From Nectonema munidae (lineage: Eukaryota > Nematomorpha > Nectonematoida > Nectonematidae), in NCBI GenBank assembly GCA_030549495.1, contig JAUIRK010000450.1, positions 1-64,000 of the forward strand: 64,000 nucleotides of DNA, written 5' to 3'. The notes beneath the pieces were generated by a model. The model saw only the letters and a list, made by a program, of their open reading frames with translations. It was not told where the DNA came from and did not search any database. How positions within the stretch are numbered: position 1 is the first letter of the stretch; each line of letters opens with the position of its first letter. Shown here piece after piece: positions 44,183 through 57,071 of this stretch. Both the position numbers and the translations under genes were made by a program.

Positions 44183-47100
44183 CTGACTGTGCCTGCCTGT
44201 GTTTAAGTGCTCCCTGTTTCTGCTTGCCTATTATTTAAGTCCTACCTGTGCTTAAGTGCTTCTTGCTTCCTATGTTTGAGTGCCCTCTGTTGATGCTTGC
44301 CTGTGTTAAAGTGCTCCCTTTTTGTGCCTGAATCTATTTAAGTGCTCCTTGTTTGTGCTAGCATGTGTTTAAGTTTCCCTTGTTTGTGCCTCCCTGTGTT
44401 TAAGTTTTCCCAATGCGTGCTCCTTGTTTGAGCCTACCTGTGTTTGAGTACTACTTGTTTGTGTTTGCCTGTGTTATAGTGCCCCATGTTTGAGTGCCTC
44501 CTGTTTTTGCCTTCCTGTGTTTGAATGCCCCCTGTTGGTGATTACGTCTGTTAAAGTACTCCTTTTTGAGGCTGAATCTGTTGTACTCCTTGTTTGAGCT
44601 TAAATGTGTTAAGTGTTCCCTGTTTGTGCCAGCCTGTGTTTAAGTCCTTCCTGTTACTGCCTGCTTGTGTTTGGGTGCTCCTCGTTTGTGTCTGCCTATG
44701 TTATAGTGCCCCATGTTTGAGTGCCTCCTGTTTATGCCTGCTTGTTTTTGAATGCCCCCTGTTGGTGCTTGCCTGTGTTAAAGTGCTCCCTTTTTACGCC
44801 TGCCTGTGTTTAAGTCAACCCTGTTTGTGCCTGCCTGTATTTGAGTGCTCCCTGCCTGAGCCTTCCTGTGTTTGAGTGCTCCTTGTTTGTGACTGCCTGT
44901 GTTATAGTGCCCCATGTTTGTGCCTGCCTCTGTTTGAGTGCCTCCTGTTGTTTGAGTGCTCCCTGTTTGTGTCTGTCCGTGCTTTAGTGCTCCATATTTG
45001 TGCCTGCCTGTGTTTGAGTGCCTTCTGTTTGTGCCTGCCTGTGTTTGTGTCCTCCTTGTTTGTGCATTCCTGTATTTATGTGGCCCCTGTAGGTGTTTAC
45101 CTGTTTTAAAGTGCTCCCTTTTTCTGCCTAAATCTGTTTATGTGCTACCTGTTTGTGCTTGCATGTGTTTAAGTTTTCCCTCTTTGTGCCTGCCTGTGTT
45201 TAAATCCTCCCTGTTTGTGCCTGCCTGTGTTTGAGTGCTCCCTGTTTGTGCCTGCATGTGTTTGAGTGCTCCCTGTTTGAACCTGCATGTGTTTGAGTGC
45301 TCCTTATTTGTGTCTGCCTGTGTTATAGTGTCCCTTGTTTGAGTCCCTCTTGTTTTTGCCTGTTTGTGCCTTCCTATGTTTGAATGCCCCTTGTTGGTGC
45401 TTGCCTATGTTAAAGTACTCCCTTTTTGAGCCTGAATCTGTTTAAGTGCTCCCTTTTTGTGCCTGCCTGTGTTTAAGTCCACCCTATTTGTACCTGCATG
45501 TGTTGGGTTTTCCCTGTTTGAGCCCTTGTTTGAACCTGCCTGCGTTTGAGTGCTCCGTGTTTGTGTCTGCCTGACCCTGTTTGTGCCTGCCTGTGTTTAA
45601 GTGCTCCCTTCTCTCCTTGCCCTCGTTGTTTGTGTCTGACTGTGATTGGATGCTCCCTGTTGATTTAGTGCTCGTTGTTTGTTAATGCCTGTGTTTGAGT
45701 GCTCTCTGTTTGTAACTGCCTGTGTTTGAGTGTTACTTGTTTGCGCCTGCCTGTTTCTAAGTGCTCGCTGTTTGTGCCTGCCTGTGTTTAATTCCACCTT
45801 GTTTGTGCTTGGGTATGTTGGGTTCTCCCTATTTGAGAGCCTGCCTGTGTTTAAGTGCTCCCTGTTTCTGCTTGCTTATTGTTTAAGTGCTCCTTGTTTG
45901 TGCCTGACCGTGTTTGGGTTCTTCCTGTTGATTGAGCGCTCGTTGTTTGTTCCTGCCTGTGTTTGAGTGCTCCCTGTTTTTGCTTGTATGTGCTTCCTGT
46001 TTGTGCCTTCCTGTGTTTGAGTGCCCTCTGTTGGTGCTTGCCTGTGTTAAAGTGCTCCATTTTTGTGCCTGAATCTGTTTAAGTGCTCCCTGTTTGAGCT
46101 TGCATGTGTTTAAGTGTTCCCTGTTTGTGCCAGCCTGTGTTTAAGTCTTCCCTGTTAGTGCCTGCCTGTGTTTGAGTGCTCCCTTTTTGAGCCTGCCTGT
46201 GTTTGGGTGCTCCTTGTTTGTGTCTGCCTTTGTTATAGTGCCCCATGTTTGAGTGCCTCCTGTTTATGCCTGCTTCTTTTTGAATGCTCCCTGTTTGTGC
46301 TTGCCTGTGTTAAAGTGCTCCTTTTTTGCGCCTGCCTGTGTTTAATTCAACCCAGTTTGTGCCTGCCTGTGTTTGAGTGCTCCCTGTTTGAGCCTTCCTG
46401 TGTTTGAGTGCTCCTTGTTTGTGACTGCCTGTGTTATAGTGCCCCATGTTTGTGCCTGCCTCTGTTTGAGTGCTCCCTGTTTGTGTCTGCCCGTGCTTGA
46501 GTGCCCTATATTTGTGCCTGCCTGTGTTTGAGTGCCTTCTGTTTGTGCCTGCCTGTGTTTGTGTCCTCCGTGTTTTTGCGTTCCTGTGTTTGTGTGGCCC
46601 CTGTAGGTGTTTACCAGTTTTAAAGTGCTCCCATTTTCTGCCTGAATCTGTTTAAGTGCTACCTGTTTGTGCTTGCATGTGTTTAAGTTTTCCCTGTTTG
46701 TGCCTACCTGTGTTTAAATCCTCCCTGTTTGTGCCTGCCTGTGTTTGAGTGCTCCCTGTTTGTGCCTGCCTGTGTTTGAGTGCTCCCTGTTTGAACCTGC
46801 CTGTGTTTGAGTGCTCCTTATTTGTGTCTGCCTGTGTTATAGTGTCCCATGTTTGAGTCCCTCTTGTTTTTGCCTGCTTGTGCCTTCCTGTGTTTGAATG
46901 CCCCTTGTTGGTGCTTGCCTGTGTTAAAGTACTTCTTTTTTGAGCCTGAATCTGTTTAAGTGCTCCCTGTTTATGGCAGCCTGTGTTTAAGTCCACCCTG
47001 TTTGTACCTGCGTGTGTTGGGTTTTCCCTGTTTGAGCCCTTGTTTGAACCTGCCTGCGTTTGAGTGCTCCGTGTTTGTGTCTGCCTGCGTTATAGTGCCC

Positions 47101-47355
47101 CAATTTTGAGTGCCTCCTGTTTATGCCTGATTGTGTTTGAATGCCCCCTGTTGGTGTTTGCCTGTGTTTAAGTGCTCCCTTTTTGTGCCTGTCTCTGTTT
47201 AAGTGCTCCCTGTTTGTGCCTGCCTGTGTTTCACTCAACCCTATTTGTGCCTGCGTGTGTTGGGTTCTCCCTGTTTGAGTGCCTGTCTATGTTTAAGTGC
47301 TCCTTGTTTCTGCTTCACTATTGTTTAAGTCCTACCTATGTTTAAGTGCTCCTTT
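44183..47355 (+). repeat. 31-bp minisatellite array 2
   Basis: Same unit, orientation and variants as array 1, about 3.2 kb or 100 units. It opens with the same irregular units as array 1 (CTGACTGTGCCTGCC, then a TTATTTAAGTCCTACC variant). Near its end it shares blocks with the right part of array 1, for example a CTGCCTGCGTTTGAGTGCTC run near 47050 and 37385. It ends abruptly in unique sequence. Confidence 0.95.
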
Positions 47356-48086
47356 TGAACAGCAGTTTTTATGCTCAAGTTACTTTCCATCTTCTTTACC
47401 AGAGACGATCCATCTTTATGATAACACTTAGAGGTGTCGATGAATTAAACGAAAATATGCATAGGTTTTCGTTGGCCAATGTTCGTTTTTTATAATATTA
47501 TAGACGTTGCATGTTTTATAGCTTCCTGATTGCTAAAAATATGGTTACTCAAAGTCACGTAAAATTTTTCTTAAAAACCTATCATTTGTTTTGCTGAAAA
47601 TGTAAAATAAAATATTTTTCCCTTTGACATTATGTGTTTCTTCAGATTAGACTGACTTTTTTTGAGCATAAAATTTCCGAATTTTAACTTTTAAAAATAA
47701 ATATATAAATTAATCACGAGTAACTTTTAGAAAATTATTTACATTTTTTTATGTTTTTTTTATTGCTGTGTTTATATTATTTTAAGAAGTAGGTATCTGA
47801 TAAGGTTAAAATAAGTTTATTATGAGCAAGGCGAATAAAAGTCAATAAAATCAATTTTTGTTTGAAATTAAGAAAATACTCAAAAATAAGTTTTAATCAA
47901 TTTATAGTATGTTTAAGTGTTTTTCTGCAGGTTTTTTATGTCAATAATAGTCAATTATTTTCTATTGAGTCAATAAAGTAAATTGTTATTTTTTAGAAAA
48001 ATAAAAAATTTAAAAACCCCTGAACAATAGTTGTTTTTAATGTGTCCTGTTTAAATATTATATATCTTAGATTGTAAAGATTAGAT
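47356..48086. other. AT-rich spacer, no gene seen
   Basis: Plain AT-rich sequence after the array. No ORF of note, repeat or RNA gene was recognised. Confidence 0.5.
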
Positions 48087-48700
48087 TTGATTGCAACTGA
48101 TGATGACAACATGTGTGTGCTTGCTTACTATCATGCTACCTTTCGCGGAATCGATAAAGTGTGCATGTGCGCTTATTTTTCAAAAATTACAGTGCAGGTT
48201 TCTATTCAAAAATATGGGTACGTATCTTTACCTTCGGTAAAATCACGTAGAAATGCTACGAGTTGGTATTTCAAAAGTTAGAAGAAATTAAAAAAAATGA
48301 TGAAAAATCAAGAATTTTTTTTGATGACTGCGATGAAACAGAAGTTTCAGGACAAGTTTTTGTTGATGTTATGATGGGCCGCCTAGAATTACCAAACGTC
48401 ACTTATCTTATAAAAATTCCTACCTATGAAGATCCCTTAAACTCAAAAAAACTAACAAGATTAGTTGACAAGGTTTTAAAAGAATTTGATATTGAAAGAT
48501 AAAATTTTCCCTTCTCTTTAAGCTTCAAATACAATGAATTAGTTGGGAAAACTTTGAAACTTTTCTTTCCAAATCTTTTTCACGTAACATGTTTTTGGCA
48601 TCTTTTACATAATTGTGCCTTGGAAGCATTTTGTTAAAAACAGCTAAAGAAAGTATAAGAAGTGATTTGGCTAAAAACTTACTTTCAATATAAAGGCTCA
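48087..48700 (+). pseudogene. hAT-like transposase remnant
   Basis: Short frames carry FVDVMMGRL (48360s) and, after a stop, LFFPNLFHVTCFW then HLLHNCALE (about 48555-48625). The phrase FPxLxHVTCxxHxLHNC is typical of the catalytic core of hAT transposases of the DUF659 kind. Frame changes and stops are many and neither end nor inverted repeat was found, so this is an old relic. Frames on its left (48087-48281) show no clear family. Confidence 0.5.
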
Positions 48701-49880
48701 ATTTATCGATTTAGTTTTTCAGAATACAAAGTTTTCAATAAAATATGCCTACAACAAACTCAGTTTTATTGAAGATCAATGTAACAAAGATTTGAACAAA
48801 ACGAAATTAAAGGTATAATTGCGATGAATAAATCCCAAATTTCTCCCAGCACCTATTTGAAGTTACAGAATTTTCAAGCTTCCACATCAGAAGTTAAACC
48901 GTCTTTTTCAAAATTAAAAGAATTATTTGATAAAGATAGAAATTTTAAACCTGAAAATATTTCCAAATATATTATTTTTTATTACATCGTTAGCACAAAT
49001 TTTCAATAAAAAACTTACTGCTTTCAAAATGTGAATTTATTTTATACTATAATATAGAGCAAGTATAATTTGAGAAAATAAAGTGATAGAAAACATCATA
49101 GTTGAATTTTTTTTTATAAAAATTAAAAAAATTTTTAGGTCAAATTTAAGAGTAAAAAGTACATTTTTTTATATTTTTTAGGAAATTTTTCCTCGCCTTT
49201 AATTTATGAGCTTAAATTAAAGTGATTGATTCGTGCAATATATTGAAATTTTGCGATTTTGCTGTTAGTAGCGAATTTATAGACATTTTTTACATTGAAT
49301 AAAAGTAGTCTTACGTATTTATAATAAATGAATTTTTTTTTTTAATTTTCAAGGTTCGCTCCACAAAATTTTGTGTTTTAATATTTTAATTAAATTTTAC
49401 TCAAAAACTAAAAATGATTTTTTTCTAATTTTTTATCAAAGCATGGAGGATTGGTTATATTGTATTGCAGCATATTAAATTTTTGAAAAATATTGACTCT
49501 TAACACATTTTTTTCAAATACACACTTTTTGGCGTCAAAAAATGACGTCAAAAATACACCATGAAAAAATAAAACAAAGAGCATTTATAAGGTTTAATAT
49601 AAAAAAAGTGATAAAATGCAGGGAGAAATTTATTAATATTTTGAACACACAAAATGTTCATAATTATACATTAAAAAGTTTAAATATATTTGTAAGATGG
49701 GTTAAAAATGTTAAAATGTTCAAATTAATTGTCTACAACTTAAGGAATTTATACAAAAAAATATTCAAAATAATTAACTATAATTTGCTTTCAGAAAGTT
49801 ACAGGTATTCGGGGATTTTCGTTATTGGCGATTATTCTTGGAACCTAACCCTCGCGAATACGTTATAAACTTTTTTATGT
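48701..49880. other. AT-rich spacer, no gene seen
   Basis: ORFs at 48824-49009 and 49542-49868 are Lys/Asn/Ile-rich with no family match and probably reflect base composition. The first could belong to the hAT remnant on its left. Confidence 0.4.
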
Positions 49881-49924
49881 GATAAGCATTCTAAAACAAT
49901 CTGTAAAATTTTGTCCAACTAAGA

Positions 49925-50340
49925 CAGTTCTATTACGATAATACACTGTTTGTTCCGCATATAACATATAGCTTATTCAACTTTGGTTATGCTTCAACGA
50001 ATGAACTTCATAAATTACAAAAGCATGCTCTTCGTGTTATTTTCAATAGGAAAAAAATTTCCTACACAATGCTCTTCGTGGAGGATTTATATGAACTCAA
50101 ACTGTCTTTGTACACCTACAAATTTTATCATCTTTCTTGCCTAATGCTGCTACAAATTCGCATCTGCATACTCATCCTAAATCTTCTCGCTTTAATAATT
50201 TACTTCAACAAACCCTTTTACCGACTTCCTCTTCAAGACTTCACCCACAGAATGTTGAAAAAAAAACAATTCCATTGTCAAGACTCTCTCAAACTTCTCG
50301 CCAATTTCATCTTACAAATTCCACGTTAAAAAAGAGTTGT
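49925..50340 (+). pseudogene. LINE ORF2 3' fragment, copy 1
   Basis: Translation gives HITYSLFNFGYASTNELHKL, then QKHALRVIF and LYELKLSLYTYKFYH. This is the pattern of the region after the RT domain in CR1/Jockey-like LINEs (PYLxYGxxxW…LxxLQKRAxRxI…LxxLxxYKFxH). It breaks into other frames from about 50130. It is truncated at the 5' side. A related fragment lies at 57440-58090. Confidence 0.6.
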
Positions 50341-52218
50341 TTGATAACTATGCATCAGACTATACTGTACTCAAAAAGACTGCTATGTGTATAACACTCA
50401 TCCTATATAAACGTGTCTCCCTCGCTGACGAACTCCGGGTAACTTTGCCCATTGCAACTTTGAAACTCATTTCCTGGAAAAATTTATGGTAGAAACTCTG
50501 TTCAAAACTAACATGTAAACGTTTTAAAAAGGATAGAATATCAAAATAAAAGAAAATAAACAATGAAACTTTTTTTGGTATCATTTAAATTGAAGAATAA
50601 CAGTATAGATGGCGTTAAAATTAAGTATATTGAAGAAAACATTCAGAGCACAATATTTTAATATGCAAATAGCACACAAACTTTTTACACTTTTCACCCT
50701 TTTTTGATGCTTTTTTTCTTTTCATCTGGCAAAGGTAAAACAAAGATCTTAAGGTTGAAATTGTGTGTCTTGACAGAAAAGATAAAAGAACAAGAAATTT
50801 CAGATACCTAAAGGTACTTCCGATATCATTGATCTTGTTCTCATTGATTCTTTGGTCAAAATGGGTGATAATAGCCTTTGGATAAAAATCGCGGCAATCA
50901 AAAGCGAATGATGAAGGCATAAATCGCAGAGATAAATTATTATCAGAGAATACATTTAGGTATGAATGTTTTCAAGTAAATTATTAGATTTTTACCAGTT
51001 GCCAAGTTTATCAATGCGGCAAACGTAAATGATAAGATATAAAATAATATCTGTCATGGATTTGGTATCGCGCCATAAGATTACAGTAACATGCCGAATT
51101 AACATTTTATTGTTTATTACTTTCGTCAGTTGTGTTGAATATTCATTAAATTCAGCCTCTGTATATGAGATTGATAAATCAAACCAATAGGCATAAAAAG
51201 CTCATGTTATTATCTTCATATATCTAATGTAGTTGTTTAAAATTCTCAAAAAGTTATTTACCATACTCAAACATTGAAACATTTTCAACTAGTATTCAAG
51301 AAAGTTTACCGCATTTTTTAGATGGTGGTAAATTTAAACAATTTTTTTTGTGAAAAATAGTTTTCACAATGTATTTTTTCATTCTGGTTTCAAAGGTTTT
51401 CTATAGTTTTTATATGGGATATTGATTTCACTAATTTAAAGTAAAAAGTCAACGGTGTTAGTAAAAAAGCGTCTGTCAAGCGAGAAATATAATTGCTTAG
51501 CTTCTCATGCTGTTTTTGATACCAAACTGCCACTCTGAAAATATATTCTACCCTTTAGTTTCTTTATTGTTTTTAGGGTTATTTTCAAGCTGTCCTTCGG
51601 CCTTTGATAATCCTTCAAACCATTATTAGAACATTTCATTGTATTAGAATCATATTTATTTAATTTATACCATACTATGATAATCGTGTGAACAACGGCA
51701 TTTATTTGTTTGGTCAATATTTTTTTGAAATAAAGTACTCTCTCTCCCCCTCTCTCTACATTTCCATTCTATAAGGATAAGATTTCCATTCTAAACTGGA
51801 TTCTAATAGCATTTCCATTTAGTTTCTCCTATCAAATTTTAAATTTAGCTTTGCTTTTAAAGGTTCAATTCATCGAAATTTTTATTTTAACCTAGACAAA
51901 GTTTATTTTCTTTTTCAAAATAAAATAATGTTAAGTTAAAAATTTTTACTCTCTTGTATTTCACAATTATTCCTCTTTAAAACTCAATAATTTTGATTCA
52001 AATGTCTAATGAGGTCAAATTTATATTATATGATATATTAATTGTTTAAACTCTCATTTAAATATTTGTGTTTTTTCCATTATGCCTTTTCTTTATCTCA
52101 AAACTATTTTTTTGCTTACAATTGATTACAATTTTTTCATCAATAAGTTTCATATTGAAACATGAAAATTGAAAATAACATACTTCTTCATTTTAGCAAA
52201 AAATGTAAATAAATAACG
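50341..52218. other. Spacer downstream of globin gene, no gene seen
   Basis: Mostly AT-rich. ORFs at 50360-50584, 50621-50920 and 51505-51717 on the minus strand match nothing I recognise. A short CT-rich microsatellite lies at about 51739-51757. Confidence 0.4.
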
Positions 52219-52224
52219 TTTATT
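52219..52224 (-). terminator. Poly(A) signal of globin gene
   Basis: AATAAA on the minus strand lies about 33 bases after the globin stop codon, a usual distance for a short 3' untranslated region. Confidence 0.6.
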
Positions 52225-52256
52225 ATAAATAGATTTGTGAGAGCGAAAGTTTCGCA

Positions 52257-52382
52257 TCATATCACTTTGGCTGTTTCGTCGAAAATTGCATTTATGATGA
52301 TGTTGTAGATGTTTTCCATGTTTTCTGTGTACCGATCGCCCAACGTTTGCTTGATTGCGTATATCATGGATGTTTTCAATGT
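52257..52382 (-). CDS. Globin-like gene, exon 3 (G and H helices)
   Basis: The exon follows the acceptor TTTCAATTCTAG and starts in phase 0. It reads TLKTSMIYAIKQTLGDRYTE and then NMENIYNIIINAIFDETAKVI before TGA, 41 codons. The pattern SxxYxIxxxLGxxYTxxxxxxY matches globin G and H helices (neuroglobin has [20 protein letters not shown]). It is not in the six-frame ORF listing because it lacks an ATG start. Joined to exons 2 and 1 it completes a 183-residue protein. The intron before it sits at G7.0, after the ENFN phrase, the conserved second intron position of animal globins. A poly(A) signal follows. Confidence 0.85.
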   Translation of the reverse strand, partial: TLKTSMIYAIKQTLGDRYTENMENIYNIIINAIFDETAKVI

Positions 52383-55102
52383 CTAGAATTGAAAGAAATG
52401 CTTTAAATTACGTAGTGCATTCTACCAAAAATTAAGGGAAAAGCTTTTGAGAAAGAGAATAAATTCCGTCATAATGCAAAGTCTTAGATAGTAACGATAT
52501 CATTTAAGCAGCATATGCATGAAACATTTATTTGAGCCTTTTTGCTTTATGGTTTGAATGTTTTTGAAATGGATAAATCGTAAGTGAGCAAAAAAGGAAT
52601 ATTCTTCATCAAACTTCCAGTAAGCAATTTCTCTATATACATTTGAAGCAAAAGTGCACTTTTATATCGCTCAATCTCATTAAATTTTAAAGTTTTAGCA
52701 AGATTAATTATAGCCTTGATTCCCAAACTCCTTTTTCCTATTTCATCGCTTTATGGTCTTGATGAAAATTTTTTTAATATTGTTGTTTTCAAGTTAAATA
52801 AGCAAAATATGAATTGAGTGAAAAAATAGTAAGTTCAAAATCAATGTTTATTTGTAATAAATTAAGTAGCTAAGTTTTTAAAATTTTTATCTGTGTCACT
52901 GGCTTTTTGCTTGTGTATATTTGTGTATATATATTTGTTTCTAACCCTTTTTGTATTTTTTTCTGAGTATATTTGTGTGTGTACATAGTCTTGAGGGTAC
53001 CCTCAAGTACTCCAGGCATTCTCCTAGGTCCCCCGTAATCATTTTGGAAATTATTTTTAGATACCAAACAGGGCTCTTAAAATGTATTTTTATCTTAGTT
53101 TTGAATATTTTATTTTATTTTTTGCCAATAATATCCATCTGCTAATCTATAAGCTGACTAATATACATATAAACTTGAGACATTCTCACAGGTCGTAAGT
53201 CAAAAACAAAAAAAATATTTAAAATTTTTATTAACCACATGAAATAATCACATTCATTGGAATAAAATAGTGATAAATATATATGAATCAGATATTAAAT
53301 CGTTTTTCAATTTTTATTAAAAATATCTAACTTTTCCTACTTCAATTTTCTCAAACTCCTTCTATTATATTCTGTCTTTCATTACTGACCTAACGTTGTG
53401 CCTTTTATTTTCTTTCTCATTCAAAAGTTCATCATCAAGGGTATCTATTCGAATTCCCATTTAATAAAACATTTTTTTTATAATTTGACAAGAAAATGAG
53501 TTCAATGCTGAAATAATCGAGTAAATAATTATATCTTTTTTGTATAATTGCCGAACCTTTTTAAATTCTTCATATAAAACATTTTAGATAAAAAAAAATT
53601 CAATTTTTTATAACTTCTGGATCATATGTTTTTTAATTTATAGATGTGGTATTTGGAAGCAAAAAAATAAGTTTCACATTTAAGACCTTAATCGCAGGGT
53701 GATATACACAATTATGGATGAAAGCAGAATTTTTGTTCTTTGTATTTTCATCTTGTTATTTAAAACATTTAGCCATTTTTGAAAAATAGCACTAGACTTT
53801 CAAGTACTTTTCTATAACATATTTAATATGCCAAAGTTCTAAACACAAAAAAAGCAAAGAATGCTATTATCACCAAATTCACCTAAAACAATAAAATACC
53901 CAATATTGTGTCGCATAAAGAAGTGTACATTCACAATTTTTCTGCAGAGTACGTCTCCTCTAGATCATAAATATATCAATTATTACCACTTCATTAGAAA
54001 TGTGAAATTGTTGTATATATTTAGTAAATTTTATATTATACTTAAGTTTATCGGTTGTTATTCCCAACAAAGCTTATTAAAATTAAAAAAACAGTACACA
54101 TGTGTATTATAATCTATGATTTTTTTATAAAAAACATTCAAAAAAGCTTTCAGTTCATGCAACAATTTCTTTATTGTAAGCGAAGCATGCCTTTTACATG
54201 TGCTAGCCAAGTTAACATTCATAATCATTTTTGTTAATCTCTCTTCTAATGTGAGTATGAATGTTTGGCGTTCAGTTGCAGCCATACCGAAAATTCCTTC
54301 ACATTCAGCCTTTGAGTTTAGAAAATATTTTTATAAAATAATAAATTTATCGTTTAATTTAAACAAATTGAAAGATAACGATATTTTTACAATTTTTTTA
54401 AAACCGTGTTTTTGACTAAAATTTTTATCTCGAATTTGGGAATCAGGTTGAAGTGTGTGAATTTGTATAATCGCACCAAAATCGAGATATTTGACTTTTA
54501 TGCACTTTTGGTATTATTCATAAAATCTTTAAAAATTTTGTGCTTATTAAATTCAAAAAGTTTCATAACCCTTTATACTTATTGTTTGTAATTGTATTAA
54601 ATAAATACTTTTTAATTTAAAAATATCTTCATTCTAATTTTTTTTATAAATATTTTTGGAGTTGTTTTTGACATTTTCAGTAATATAAAATAAATTACAG
54701 GCTTCTCTATTGATAATATAGAATGAATCCATAAGAATTTATTAAGCAAAAATGGTGCCGATGCATAAAAACTCATAAAGTTCGTTGTGATATTCTAGCT
54801 GTTGAATTCTCAAATACCCCCCATGAAAGTTTTCTCTGCTCCACTATCGCCCTCTTTCCCTCTCTTTTTACACATACCTCTCCACCCTCCTGCTCAAATT
54901 AAAAATTGTAAATACATAAATTGTGTGGCTTTGCATAAAGATAATCGTATACATTTTAGCAGAAAAAACCATATGCTAATGGATCAACTGATTGAATGAA
55001 AACTTTGCGAGAAAACGAAAAATTAAACACTGACCTTCATGTAGTAAAGTATGAAGTATGATTATGTTGCATTAATTTTAAGTGAACAAAATTTAAAAGT
55101 AC
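52383..55102 (-). other. Globin intron 2 (G7.0, phase 0)
   Basis: The donor is GTACTT at 55102, a weak match to GTRAGT. The acceptor is CTAG at 52384-52383 after a TTTCTTTC tract. It is about 2.7 kb, AT-rich, with a repeat (54175-54455) that has a second copy in intron 1. ORFs inside (for example 54058-54285 minus) are not part of the globin. Confidence 0.7.
54175..54455. repeat. Dispersed repeat, copy in globin intron 2
   Basis: It matches 60493-60770 in the same orientation over about 280 bases, including TTTGGCGTTCAGTT, TTATAAAATAATAAATTTAT and ACTAAAATTTTTATCTC. The copies are clearly diverged. On the minus strand a short stretch reads ERQTFILTLEERLTKMIMN here and ERQTMILTLQQRLTQIVMN in the other copy, so an old coding piece is possible. 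The family is unknown. Confidence 0.65.
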
Positions 55103-55337
55103 GTTAAAATTTTCACTGGTTATTTTAGACTTTTTCAAAGACGTCGAAAATTCTTTGATCTTCTCAATGTAGGCGTCATATTCGGGAAGACATTCAACGA
55201 TTCGTTCCAAATTTCCGAGAAACAAATCGCTAAAATTTTCGAGTTCCGGTGATTCAAGTAACTTTTCATTATTTTCCTCATCTTCCTCCGGAATATTTGT
55301 AAATATGTCTTTGTATTCTGGATGATTTTTGAATAAA
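55103..55337 (-). CDS. Globin-like gene, exon 2 (C to F helices)
   Basis: After the acceptor CTTTTTTCTTTAAG the exon supplies the last base of the split codon at B12 and then 78 codons ending ENFN at the donor GTACTT. It reads LFKNHPEYKDIF, like the LFETHPECKDVF of globin X, then SPELENFSDLFLGNLERIVE (E helix), YIEKIKEFSTSLKK (F helix) and KITSENFN (FG corner and start of G). The length of 235 bases is close to the usual globin exon 2. Alignment puts Ile79 at CD1 (usually Phe), Phe99 at E7 (usually His) and Leu131 at F8 (the proximal His in haem globins). No His occurs after residue 69 in this exon. The frame has no stop. Haem binding in the usual way is therefore unlikely. Confidence 0.88.
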
Positions 55338-56911
55338 CTTAAAGAAAAAAGACATAATTTTTAATTGCATTAAGAAATACATGCTTACGAAGATTCTTTT
55401 TTTAGGATCTATTTTTTTATTTTTAATTTATCTAAAGTTTTTTTATTAAATCTGTGGAGATACAATAATAATATAGGAAAAATCCATCATTTTTTAGATA
55501 TTTTGCAATACCAAAATTTTATCTTAGGCCTAGACTTGATACCAGCACATAAAAAATGAAATCTTTTGAGATAACTTTTACAATAAACTCATCAAACATG
55601 ACTCAATTCTTTGTCACAGTCAAGATCTGAATATTCATCTTAAAGTCTATCACAATGTTGATATCAAGGAATGGAAATATTGGCTCACAATGCTATTTTT
55701 AAAATAACACTAAAATTACATCGTCAACATATATTCAAATTGACATTTTTGATACGGATTGACGAGTTATTAGGCCAAGTTAACATGTTTTTGCATAAAC
55801 GTTACCGTTTTCTTGTTGCTATTAAATCAAAGATTTCACTGCCAAAAGAATAATAAATAAAAATAGGTAATCTTTCTTCAATTTATCTCAATATTAAAAC
55901 AGCAATCGGCGGGTAAGCAATATCTAACAATTTTTTCAAAGACGTCAAAGAAATAGACAAAGCTCTAGTTACTGTCTTATTAACAAATATACAATACTTT
56001 GTCGGTGACGCTAGCAAATCTTTCTCTGAATAGATTCAATAATAAATAATCAATTGGAATAAATTAGAAATACTTGACTTTCCTTTAGTAGTATAAAAGG
56101 ACAATTCTAACATGGAGTATTTGCTCCACTTGGGTCGAACTATGAGTAAAGAAGGCTTAATGCGCAATCAAACTCGAGACATTTTTATATTTTCAAGACA
56201 AATATCTAGAAAACTTTATTCACGCCCTTAACTTCTCAAATCAAAGGTTAATTACAATAGAAAACTATGTGTAGATATGGTGTCAGGAGCTTTGGACTTT
56301 TCAAAAAACGTTTAATTTTTAGAAAAATACTTTGGTTAGTTACTTGGTTTTAACTTGAATGCAGTTTAACTGATCGTTAATCTATTGGATGAAAAGTCCT
56401 GTCTGTTACTTGAGAAGAATCGAGTCACATTAAGCGGATATTTAAACGGTTCTGAGATTATTTCTCAAACTATCAGTAAAACTTTTTCAATACGAGTTCA
56501 TTAAATATAGGATCAGCTCAAAAATTACTCAAAAAGAACTAAATGTATTAACATCTTCTGAATAGCAAAGGATGTCGCCAGCAATGTAAGTTGATTAATC
56601 ATAAGAAGGTGTAGGAGAATTAACTTTACCATTTTGCATTTCAAATTTTGTAGTTTTTATAATTTCTGAAAGTTAATCATTATAAAGATATAGTATTCTA
56701 TAAATTTCAATAAAATTTCCAATGAGCCAAATATCAGTAGTCTGACAATGAAACTCGGAAGATAAAAAAATAAAAGCACTCTACAAATACTAATCACAAA
56801 CTGTTGGGTTTTGTTAATTTATCAACTTAAATTATTATTTTGGATGCGATAAAAGTTTTAAAGTTGTGTATACAAGATTTAATAAAAAGTAGCAAAAATT
56901 TCGCAATTTTG

Positions 56912-57071
56912 ATTTTATTTATTCATTGTTTTTTTAGTTAATGGTATAACATCCATAGGGGAGAATAATCTTCCATAGTTGGACAGATGATAAGTATAGT
57001 CACGATGGGGAATCGAACCCAGACCATCTGGGTGAAGACCCTATGCTCCTACCACTAGGCTATCTGCCGAC
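56912..57071 (-). mobile_element. tRNA-derived SINE
   Basis: On the minus strand the head starts GTCGGCAGATAGCC and has an A box (TAGCCTAGTGG) and a B box (GGTTCGATTCC, 57009-57019). The part around CTTCACCCAGATGG resembles tRNA-Glu(TTC). Acceptor, anticodon and T stems are mismatched, so it is not a working tRNA. A body of about 65 bases follows, ending in an A-rich tail with AATGAATAAATAAA. This is the standard build of a SINE with an internal polymerase III promoter. Confidence 0.75.

Noticed and set aside
49542-49868. 108-residue ORF
   Set aside because: Composition-driven (Lys, Asn, Ile), with no domain or conserved pattern.
54058-54285. 75-residue minus ORF as globin exon 3
   Set aside because: It is part of a diverged repeat pair. 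The true exon 3 at 52257-52382 matches globin G and H helices in the right phase.
55925-56330. Coding-like pieces in globin intron 1
   Set aside because: Too many stops and no motif that names a family. Possibly an old transposon, but not supportable.
57005-57071. tRNA-Glu gene
   Set aside because: T stem, acceptor stem and anticodon stem are mismatched and a SINE body with an A-rich tail follows.
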